Assembly: GCA_027364825.1 (NCBI GenBank)
Contig: DAHXOM010000347.1
Coordinates: 1-7,727 of the forward strand
From: a bacterium
GTDB lineage: Bacteria; JAMCPX01
Reading direction: 5' to 3'
Length of the DNA: 7,727 nt
In this document: in pieces, positions 1-5,595 of the stretch
How the letters are laid out: each line of letters begins with the position of its first letter
How positions within the stretch are numbered: position 1 is the stretch's first letter
The notes under the pieces: generated by a model
What the model saw: only the letters and a program-made list of their open reading frames with translations
Told to the model about the DNA's origin: nothing
The model's database searches: none
Position numbers and translations under genes: made by a program

Positions 1-60
1 CTTGAATTTTGAATCTTGAATCCGGATATCTGGATTTTGAATTTTGAGTCTTGAGTCCTG
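1..60. repeat. Tandem TTGAATT/TTGAATC-type repeat at left edge
   Basis: Two direct copies of a 22-bp unit lie at 2-23 and 37-58 and differ at two positions (TTGAATC versus TTGAGTC variants). Each copy is built from 7-8 bp sub-units of the form TTGAATT, TTGAATC, TTGAATCC. Between them, at 21-34, is a near-palindrome centred on GATATC with one mismatched pair. The repeat may continue past the window edge. It overlaps the 3' end of the IclR-type reading frame. Similar low-complexity TTGAATTTTGAATC strings are common between genes in several bacterial lineages; that is recollection, not a search result. Confidence 0.75.
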
Positions 61-873
61 GGTCCTGACCGGCCGGTACCAGATATCCATGGATACGTTG
101 TTTGCAACCTGCTTAACCTTCTGGATAAGCGTCTGTATCCGTTCTTCCTTACCGAGCAGTTCCATTGATGAAATACTTATCGCTGCAATAACGTGCCCGT
201 CGCTCTGGAACACAGGTGCAGATATGCACACCAATCCATGAAGACTTTCTTCCCTGTCTATTGCATACCCTGCCTGTTTTATAGTAAAGAGTTCTGCCTT
301 TAATGCGCCGGGTTCGACGATGGTATGCTCGGTTAGCCTCTCCAGCGGCATTTCAAGGAATGGGACCAGTTCTTTATCCGTCAGCTGTGCCATTAATACC
401 TTGCCGAGGGCCGTAGCATGGGCCGGGATATTCATGCCGGTCTGCAAAATTGCCATGTACGAGGAGGGCGGCTGCACATCGAGTATAATGTAGATGTTCG
501 TTCCCCTTCTTATTGCAATATGGATTGGCTCATGTTCTTCCTGTGACAACCTTTCGGCCCACAGCCTTGCAACCGTATGTATCTCCATACCGTTTAAATA
601 TCTGAACCCGAGTTCAAACGCCTTTATACCCAGTCTAAAGGCATTATCCTTGCCTTTTTCTACAATTTCATACTTGCTGAAAGTCTTTAAGAGCCCGGAT
701 ATTGTACTCTTTGGATACCCCAATTTTTTGCTGATCTCTGTAACTGTCAGCACAGGAAATATGACAAAAAGACCAAGCACCTCAAGCGCCTTTTCAAGTG
801 AGCGATATGCACTATAATCATTCTGTAATGCATGGTTACTCAAAGCACTTCGTTCAATAGTATTAATCTTCAT
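1..873 (-). CDS. IclR-family transcriptional regulator, 3' end beyond window
   Basis: This reading frame gives 291 codons without a stop and leaves the window, so the C-terminus is incomplete. The N-terminal part (about residues 24-85) is a winged helix-turn-helix, with VTEISKKLGYPKSTISGLLK as the helix-turn-helix. The rest is an IclR effector-binding domain, recognised by HATALGKVLMAQL (152-164), GYAIDREES (202-210) and the closing strand of APVFQSDGHVIAAISIS. Such proteins are dimeric cytoplasmic regulators, often repressors, that sense a small metabolite; the ligand cannot be told here. The ATG at 873 is the first possible start because an in-frame TAA lies two codons upstream; no good Shine-Dalgarno is visible. 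Family members usually end near residue 260. The last 20 or so residues (after WYRPVR) are encoded by the tandem repeat at 1-60 and look like an appended tail. The family call is firm. Confidence 0.93.
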   Translation of the reverse strand, partial: MKINTIERSALSNHALQNDYSAYRSLEKALEVLGLFVIFPVLTVTEISKKLGYPKSTISGLLKTFSKYEIVEKGKDNAFRLGIKAFELGFRYLNGMEIHTVARLWAERLSQEEHEPIHIAIRRGTNIYIILDVQPPSSYMAILQTGMNIPAHATALGKVLMAQLTDKELVPFLEMPLERLTEHTIVEPGALKAELFTIKQAGYAIDREESLHGLVCISAPVFQSDGHVIAAISISSMELLGKEERIQTLIQKVKQVANNVSMDIWYRPVRTQDSRLKIQNPDIRIQDSKFK

Positions 874-877
874 ATCT

Positions 878-914
878 TATAATGGAACATATTGTTATTA
901 TATCGTTATGTCAA
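878..914 (-). promoter_or_regulatory. Candidate promoter and operator of the IclR gene
   Basis: Reading on the minus strand, TTGACA (909-914) is followed after 17 bp by TATGTT (886-891), which would start transcription almost at the ATG. A perfect TATAAT (897-902) also lies here but is only 6 bp from TTGACA, so it would need another -35. An imperfect inverted repeat spans 878-902: TATAAT-GG-AACA, a TAT centre, then TGTTATTATA, with a 2-nt bulge in one arm. It overlaps both -10 candidates, as expected for an autoregulated IclR gene. This is a motif reading only. Confidence 0.35.
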
Positions 915-953
915 GAAATTTTTGATAAGAAAGTGGATCAACCTATTGTGGTA

Positions 954-1652
954 TTAATGGGTCTTGGTTTTCTTCTGCGAGCTCTTTGAAAACTTCCTAA
1001 TCATTATGGGCAGGGCAAAAATGGCTATTATAAGGAAGAACGAGAGTAAGGATATAAAGTTCAATTTCATGTTCGCAAGGCGGTCACCAAGATAACTCAG
1101 GGCAAACGACCACGGCGTCATACCTATGGCAGTACCTATTAAAAAATCCGTAAAGGTAATATTTGAAAGCCCTGCTCCGAGGTTAAACACATCGAATGGT
1201 AATGACGGGACTATCCTGAAAAACAATACAACTTCAAGCCCGTGGACATTCGTTAACCGGTCAAGGGTTTTAGCTTTGGTCCCCAGCACCTTGACCACAA
1301 AGTCTCTCCCCAGCCTTCTCGACAGCTGGTATGCTATAGCGGCACTTATAACAGAACCGATGATTGCATAAACAGCACCGTAGAACGGGCCGAAAACAAG
1401 CCCGGCCGCAAGTGCAAAAACAGATGATGGGAACGGGATTACGGCTTTTACGGCAAAAGCAAGAATAAATATCAACGGCGCCCAGTATCCGAATGAGAGG
1501 AAAAATTCTTTGAGCTTTTGCGGATTGGTATATTCCCGCAAAGGCGTATTATACACAACAATGGTGGCTGCCGTAAATATGGAGACGAGTATCAGTACCT
1601 TTACAATCGTTTTTCTATCAAGTCTGTCTTTTAAAAACTTGCCAATTTTCAT
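954..1652 (-). CDS. VTT-domain (TVP38/TMEM64, DedA-superfamily) membrane protein
   Basis: This is a 232-residue integral membrane protein of the VTT (SNARE-associated Golgi protein) family, at normal family length. Hydrophobic segments lie at about 16-35, 57-74, 78-108 (re-entrant type, IPFPSSVFALAAGLVFG), 157-188 and 197-217. The family signature is seen in AAGLVFGPFYGAVYA (82-96), FFRIVPSLPFDVFNLGAG (144-161) and GTAIGMTPW (173-181). The C-terminal tail is basic (KSSQKKTKTH). Related proteins are implicated in lipid movement across membranes or in membrane homeostasis; the substrate here is unknown. It is transcribed toward the IclR gene, with 80 bp between them and no terminator visible, so read-through is possible. 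It is divergent from the lipid kinase-like gene. The start at 1652 fits the family N-terminus, though no strong ribosome binding site precedes it. Confidence 0.88.
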   Translation of the reverse strand: MKIGKFLKDRLDRKTIVKVLILVSIFTAATIVVYNTPLREYTNPQKLKEFFLSFGYWAPLIFILAFAVKAVIPFPSSVFALAAGLVFGPFYGAVYAIIGSVISAAIAYQLSRRLGRDFVVKVLGTKAKTLDRLTNVHGLEVVLFFRIVPSLPFDVFNLGAGLSNITFTDFLIGTAIGMTPWSFALSYLGDRLANMKLNFISLLSFFLIIAIFALPIMIRKFSKSSQKKTKTH

Positions 1653-1668
1653 GCAATGTGTGTATCAA
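1639..1668 (+). promoter_or_regulatory. Candidate promoter for the lipid kinase-like gene
   Basis: TTGCCA (1639-1644, five of six consensus matches) and TATCAA (1663-1668, four of six) are separated by 18 bp and read toward the gene at 1710. The -35 lies inside the 5' end of the divergent VTT gene. The -10 sits inside the palindrome at 1661-1676. This rests on sequence similarity to a sigma-70 promoter only. Confidence 0.3.
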
Positions 1669-1676
1669 TTAATACA
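1661..1676. promoter_or_regulatory. 16-bp palindrome, candidate operator between divergent genes
   Basis: TGTATCAATTAATACA reads the same on both strands except for one mismatched pair (positions 6 and 11). It lies within the 57-bp gap between the VTT gene (start at 1652) and the kinase-like gene (start at 1710). It overlaps the best -10 candidate for the rightward gene. Perfect 5-bp outer arms (TGTAT/ATACA) around an AATT core suit a dimeric helix-turn-helix regulator. Which protein binds, if any, is not shown by the sequence. Confidence 0.4.
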
Positions 1677-1709
1677 AGGCTATGCAAACAAAATCTATGG
1701 AGAGGTTAA

Positions 1710-2639
1710 ATGAAGGCAATCGGTATCATCCATAATCCGCGATCCAAAAAAAATATGAAACATCCGGCCATGCTGGACACACTCAAAGAAATCGTGGGGA
1801 AATACGGAACAGTGTTTGCGCCGTTCTCTTTTGACGAATTGACAGAGGTTGCCAAGGAAATAAAGAAGGACAAATACGAGATTATCGGCGTCAACGGTGG
1901 AGACGGCACAAACCATCAGATAATAACCCGCCTGATCGATGTCTACCAGAGCGAACGCCTCCCGCTGGTTGCACATTTAAGAGGAGGGACCATGAACACG
2001 GTCTCGAACGCCCTCTACGGTATAAAGGGGTCCGTGTCGAACATAACGAAAAAACTTGTTGAACATTACAAGGAAAACAGACCGTTTAAAACGAAAACAA
2101 GCAAGGTATTAAACATAAACGGAAGGTATGGCTTTATGTTCGGCACAGGCTTTGTAGCCAACCTGATGGACATATATTATGAAGGCGGAAACCCCGGACC
2201 TGTTAAAGCTTTACAGATTATTTATAAAGCCATTGCATCTGCCATTCTATCAACGGATTATGTAGACAAATTGTTTCAATCCATCATCGCGGAGGTCATT
2301 ATCGACGGCAAGAAACTGGATTTTAAGGAATACTCAGTTATTGTATCATCGGCGATACGGAATATAGGCCTTAATTTCAGGGCAATATACAGGGCCGAAG
2401 AACTCCCGGACAGGATCCATGTGTTTGCAGGCAAAGCCACGGCATTTGAAGTCATGCGAAGGCTCAGGAGGCTTTACGTAGGACATGAGCCGGACTTTAA
2501 AGATCTGACGGATGCGCTTGCAAAAACCGTGGAGATAAAATCAAGCGTCCCCCTGAAATATACCATCGATGGGGACATGTACATGGATACCTTAATCATA
2601 GTGAGCCCCGGTCCTCTCGTGAGCTATATCCAGGGTTAG
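1710..2639 (+). CDS. Diacylglycerol kinase catalytic-domain protein (YegS/DgkB-like lipid kinase)
   Basis: This 309-residue cytoplasmic protein has the usual length for bacterial lipid kinases of the DAGK_cat family. Visible motifs are the first-strand HNPRSKKN (8-15), the nucleotide-binding VNGGDGTNHQ (61-70), and the second glycine-rich loop RGGTMNTVSNALYG (91-104). FGTGFVANL (144-152) follows, and a C-terminal IDGD (286-289) takes the place of the usual DGE. Family members phosphorylate diacylglycerol or related lipids with ATP; the actual substrate is not evident. The loop at 91-104 departs from the common GTGND form (GTMNT), and Asp replaces the terminal Glu of DGE. Both suggest a subfamily rather than a damaged enzyme. 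The start is supported by GGAG at 1699-1702, 7 nt before the ATG. The gene is divergent from the VTT membrane protein, and a repeat element begins 2 bp after its stop codon. Confidence 0.9.
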   Translation: MKAIGIIHNPRSKKNMKHPAMLDTLKEIVGKYGTVFAPFSFDELTEVAKEIKKDKYEIIGVNGGDGTNHQIITRLIDVYQSERLPLVAHLRGGTMNTVSNALYGIKGSVSNITKKLVEHYKENRPFKTKTSKVLNINGRYGFMFGTGFVANLMDIYYEGGNPGPVKALQIIYKAIASAILSTDYVDKLFQSIIAEVIIDGKKLDFKEYSVIVSSAIRNIGLNFRAIYRAEELPDRIHVFAGKATAFEVMRRLRRLYVGHEPDFKDLTDALAKTVEIKSSVPLKYTIDGDMYMDTLIIVSPGPLVSYIQG

Positions 2640-2641
2640 CG

Positions 2642-2877
2642 CAAATCCCCACTACCCCCTTTGGAGGATATCCGACAATTCCTTTCTTCTTGCCCTCCCT
2701 TGACGGGAGGGCAAGGTACACAAGCGAAGCTTGGGTCTGGAGAGTGATAAATTTTTTAAATATAACAACTTGCACCCACACCTACCCCCGGCCCTGGATG
2801 GGTACCCGCTCAAGGGGGAGGAATAGTTTTGTGTATTTTCGGACATCCTGCTGAGAAAAGGCGGTAGGGGGGATTTG
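2642..2877. mobile_element. MITE-like element with terminal and nested inverted repeats
   Basis: The ends at 2642-2662 and 2857-2877 are inverted copies of each other (CAAATCCCC.CTACC.CCTTT, 19 of 21 positions matching). Further in, AGGATATCCGA (2665-2675) pairs with the inverse of 2839-2849 (one mismatch). A third pair, CCTCCCTTGACGGG at about 2694-2707, resembles the inverse of 2805-2821. The two arms are therefore mirror images in the same block order, with small insertions. No transposase gene lies inside, and no clear target-site duplication is seen at the ends. This fits a non-autonomous miniature element or a REP-type mosaic. It fills about half of the 463-bp gap between the kinase-like gene and the sensor gene, which holds no credible gene. 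Confidence 0.6.
2689..2715. repeat. Perfect 11-bp stem-loop inside the MITE-like element
   Basis: CTTGCCCTCCC (2689-2699) and GGGAGGGCAAG (2705-2715) are exact inverse complements around the 5-nt loop TTGAC. A small hairpin, CAAGC-GAA-GCTTG, follows at 2721-2733. Neither strand has a T-tract directly after the stem, so it is not a canonical Rho-independent terminator. It could still end or stabilise transcripts leaving the kinase-like gene 50 bp upstream. Confidence 0.7.
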
Positions 2878-2908
2878 TTATAAGCGATGTTTCAGTCCTC
2901 TATAAGGT

Positions 2909-2982
2909 TGTCATTGCGAGGAATGAAATGACGAAGCAATCTACAAGCATAGGGATTGCTTCGCCTTCGGCTCGCAATAACA
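2909..2982. repeat. Palindromic dispersed repeat of the CATTGCGAG...GAAGCAATC type
   Basis: The left arm (2909-2941) starts TGTCATTGCGAG and ends CGAAGCAATC. The right arm (2954-2982) is its inverse, beginning GATTGCTTCG and ending CTCGCAATAACA. Outer and inner parts of the arms match nearly perfectly. The middle of each arm differs in sequence and length (11 versus 7 nt). A 12-nt spacer separates the arms. I recognise this as a variant of a widespread palindromic repeat seen between genes in many bacteria; copy number in this genome cannot be seen from one window. Confidence 0.7.
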
Positions 2983-3010
2983 GAGCATTTATATTTTTTC
3001 TTTGCGAATA

Positions 3011-3092
3011 TTCGAAGAATGCCTATATTTTCCGCCAAAGGTCGTAAGCCAGAGGCTTATCTATCATTAGTCAAATTTCCATATTCTTCAAA
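3011..3092 (-). other. Possible long stem-loop in the 3' region of the sensor gene
   Basis: TTCGAAGAAT (3011-3020) and ATTCTTCAAA (3083-3092) form an inverted repeat with nine of ten pairs. They enclose a smaller hairpin, TAAGCC-AGA-GGCTTA, at 3045-3059. It begins 11 bp beyond the stop codon of the minus-strand sensor gene. No T-tract follows on the minus strand, so it is at best a transcript-end structure rather than a standard terminator. The rest of 2983-3102 shows nothing else I can name apart from a CGAATATTCG palindrome at 3005-3014. Confidence 0.3.
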
Positions 3093-3102
3093 CGTATTAG
3101 GG

Positions 3103-5448
3103 CTAGTGTTTTTTCGGGAAATCGGTTACAAATTTTTCGAATTCATGCGCAGGCAGAGGCATGGTAAAATAATAGCCCTGGGCTTCATCACAACCGAGCT
3201 TCCTGAGGAAATCGATCTGTTCCGTCTTATCCACACCTTCTGCAATGGTCTTCAGGTTCAGGGCCTTTGCAAGTGATATTATTGTTTCGGTTATCTTTGC
3301 ATTCTCTTTGTCTTCCGGCAGGCTCTTTATAAAGGAGATATCTATCTTCAGGGAGGTTACCGGAAGTCTTTTCAGATATGCAAGAGACGAATAGCCCGTT
3401 CCAAAATCATCGACGGCCACGCTGATCCCGTAATCCCTGAGCTGGAGTAATTTCTCAATCTTATCTTCGACGTTCTTCATGATCAGGCTTTCTGTAATCT
3501 CAAGCTCTATGCTCAACGGGTCTATCCCTTTGTCCTTGGCAGTCATAATAACCCATCGTACAAAATCCTTCTGTTCAAGCTGTGCCGCCGATACATTGAT
3601 CGCAACCCTTAAGTTATAGCCGTTTGCGTTCCACCGCATGACCTGCTTTGCTGCTTCTTCAAAAACCCACTGTCCAACCTGTACTATCATACCGGTTTCT
3701 TCAAGAAGCGGTATGAATCGTGCAGGCCGGATCAAACCCTGCTCCGGATTCTGCCATCGAACAAGAGCCTCAACTCCGGCAATAGTATAGTTCTTTAAAT
3801 CAACCTTGGGTTCGTAATAAACGAGGAACTCTTTATTTTCAATGGCTTTTATAAGGTCATTTTTCATTTTCAGCATTGCTGAGATTTTACTGTTTATGGC
3901 AGGAGAATAATTTACAACACCCTTTGTCCCTCCACCCTTTATCTGGATTAAGGACGCCTCTGCTATTTTTACAAGCTCCTCTGCACTATTACCGTCGTTC
4001 GGGTAGATGGATATACCCATACTGAAAGAGACGTTGACCTTTTCTCCGTCAGCCTGTACCGGATTGGCAAATATCTTGTTTACGCTTTCCACGATCTTGT
4101 ATATTGTTTCTTCATTATTTATGTCGCGGCCTATGATGGCAAACTCGTCCGGTCCAATCCTGCCGAGCTGTCTGTCCTCTTTAATCACCGGCGTCAGCAT
4201 TTTTACTATCTCCCTGAGCAGGATATCTCCTTTGGCATAGCCGATGGTCTCATTGATACCCTTAAACCAGTCTATATCCATAACAATCAGGGCAACGGAT
4301 TTACCCGATACAATAGAAATGTCTATGAGTCTCTGGAGTTCCTGCAGTATGTGATTCCTGTTCGGGAGGTCGGTGAGAGGATCGAACAGTGAAATATACT
4401 TTGTCTTCTGAAGTTTTCCAATATATCCGATTGCAAAGGATATATCTCCTGCTATCTCCCCGAGTAAACGGACTTCCTCATTGCCGAATTCAAAGGGTGT
4501 TCCCGAGTATATGGTAAGGGCTCCAATCACCTCATGAGACATGCGGATCGGTATTGAAGCATACGCCCGGAAACCAAAACTCAGTGCCCCCCTGCGCCAT
4601 GATAGCATTCTGGCATCATGATCGATGTCATCGCTGGCGATAATTTTATCTTCAAGGATGGCCTTGCCTGCGGGACTGATGCCCTCCGGAAGGTCCTCAC
4701 GCACATAGAACTTCAAACCTTTTACATACGCCTCACCGTCTCCCCACATTGCTACGGGTCTAATCTCCCTCGTGTCCTTATCCACAAGCCCGATCCAGGC
4801 GAACTTAAATCCACCCTCATCGACAAAGAGCGGACATACCCCTTCAAATAGTTCATTGATATTGCTGACCCGGATAATAAATTCGTTTATCTTGCTCAGA
4901 ACCGAATAAAGAGTATTCACGTGGCCGGCCTTAACCTGTTTCTCCAACAGGTAAGCCTCCATGGCATTCGTCAGATCAAAGAGCATAACCTTGAATAAGG
5001 CAGAGATTGTCGCTGAAAATAACTTCTTATTATCGCCTGTATGCTCTTGAATAAGAGGGATAAGCTCTTTTATAACCTCACTGTATGCCCCGATGTAGTA
5101 CTTTGGATCAAAACCTGCTATGTTATGCCGATAGCCGAGGCTCAGCCGATCGATCACATAGTTAAGGTCATTTTCGCCTTCAAAAAGGTGTGCGAAATAT
5201 TCGGAAACTTTCTTCTTGACATTCGTGGTATTGAATTGCCTTGCAACAGCCCTCGTTTCATCAAACGTCTGCAGGTGTTTTATAAACACATCGGCAACCC
5301 TGTCCGGTATCCAGGGGGCTATTTTATAAGCTGACTTCAGAAGACGTATGTCTTTTTCCGAAATTGAAACAAACCTTTTGCGTTTATCCAATTCCGAACC
5401 ATCGATGCCGAGTTCTTTCATTATATGGTCTGAGACATTTTTTTTCAT
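3103..5448 (-). CDS. Globin-coupled sensor, GAF, GGDEF (degenerate), EAL cyclic-di-GMP phosphodiesterase
   Basis: This 781-residue soluble protein has no signal peptide or membrane segment. Residues about 22-165 form a globin-coupled sensor: H108 followed by G112, P115 and Y118 (HNIAGFDPKYYIGAY) matches the proximal haem histidine region of HemAT-type globins. A GAF domain spans about 178-345. The GGDEF domain (about 352-515) is degenerate: GPDEF at 432-436, NE instead of ND at 399-400, GY instead of GH at 403-404, and no RxxD inhibitory site. The EAL domain (about 525-775) keeps the catalytic set: E560 (EAL), N618, E650, D680-D681, K701, E737 and Q757. It should therefore hydrolyse c-di-GMP under control of haem ligand binding, while the GGDEF domain is probably regulatory. 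A GGAAAGAG ribosome binding site precedes the ATG, and the gene follows lptG after a terminator. Domain calls are firm; the ligand and direction of control are inferred. Confidence 0.93.
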   Translation of the reverse strand: MKKNVSDHIMKELGIDGSELDKRKRFVSISEKDIRLLKSAYKIAPWIPDRVADVFIKHLQTFDETRAVARQFNTTNVKKKVSEYFAHLFEGENDLNYVIDRLSLGYRHNIAGFDPKYYIGAYSEVIKELIPLIQEHTGDNKKLFSATISALFKVMLFDLTNAMEAYLLEKQVKAGHVNTLYSVLSKINEFIIRVSNINELFEGVCPLFVDEGGFKFAWIGLVDKDTREIRPVAMWGDGEAYVKGLKFYVREDLPEGISPAGKAILEDKIIASDDIDHDARMLSWRRGALSFGFRAYASIPIRMSHEVIGALTIYSGTPFEFGNEEVRLLGEIAGDISFAIGYIGKLQKTKYISLFDPLTDLPNRNHILQELQRLIDISIVSGKSVALIVMDIDWFKGINETIGYAKGDILLREIVKMLTPVIKEDRQLGRIGPDEFAIIGRDINNEETIYKIVESVNKIFANPVQADGEKVNVSFSMGISIYPNDGNSAEELVKIAEASLIQIKGGGTKGVVNYSPAINSKISAMLKMKNDLIKAIENKEFLVYYEPKVDLKNYTIAGVEALVRWQNPEQGLIRPARFIPLLEETGMIVQVGQWVFEEAAKQVMRWNANGYNLRVAINVSAAQLEQKDFVRWVIMTAKDKGIDPLSIELEITESLIMKNVEDKIEKLLQLRDYGISVAVDDFGTGYSSLAYLKRLPVTSLKIDISFIKSLPEDKENAKITETIISLAKALNLKTIAEGVDKTEQIDFLRKLGCDEAQGYYFTMPLPAHEFEKFVTDFPKKH

Positions 5449-5537
5449 AAAAAAATCTCTTTCCTTTTCCCAAAGGTAACTGTCAACAACGTTTATTCCC
5501 GCCGGTAATACATGAAGGCGTCCTCAATCTCTATAGC

Positions 5538-5546
5538 TCTATATCA
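5538..5546 (-). promoter_or_regulatory. Candidate extended -10 promoter of the sensor gene
   Basis: On the minus strand TGATATAGA reads as an extended -10 element (TG-n-TATAGA), with no good -35 upstream. It would start transcription near 5531, giving a leader of roughly 80 nt. It lies downstream of the lptG terminator, where a separate promoter for the sensor gene is needed. The TTGACA at 5481-5486 in the same gap has no -10 at a proper distance. Confidence 0.25.
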
Positions 5547-5567
5547 GAAACAAAACCAAAAAACAGT

Positions 5568-5595
5568 AAAAAACAAAACGGTCTCACCATTTTGT
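5568..5595 (-). terminator. Rho-independent terminator at the end of lptFG
   Basis: On the minus strand ACAAAATGG (5587-5595) pairs with CCGTTTTGT (5573-5581) to give a 9-bp stem with one G-U pair. The loop is TGAGA, and a run of T (5568-5572) follows, then another T-rich stretch. The stem begins inside the last codons of lptG, and the TGA stop codon (5584-5586) sits in the loop. It separates the lptFG transcript from the sensor gene. Confidence 0.65.

Noticed and set aside
1..60. CRISPR-like array at the left edge
   Set aside because: Only two imperfect 22-bp copies with a 13-bp palindromic spacer and internal 7-8 bp periodicity; no cas gene is nearby.
494..817. Plus-strand open frame of 107 codons
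   Set aside because: It is antisense to the IclR-type gene, which has recognisable helix-turn-helix and effector-domain motifs.
2689..2715. Strong 11-bp hairpin as a Rho-independent terminator
   Set aside because: No T-tract follows the stem on either strand, and the hairpin is part of a larger inverted-repeat element.
2596..2846. Short minus-strand open frames in the repeat-filled gap
   Set aside because: Their codons come from the inverted-repeat blocks, they overlap each other and the kinase-like gene end, and no ribosome binding site supports them.
5481..5486. Perfect TTGACA upstream of the sensor gene as a -35 element
   Set aside because: No acceptable -10 hexamer lies 16-18 bp downstream; that stretch is the purine-rich ribosome binding region.
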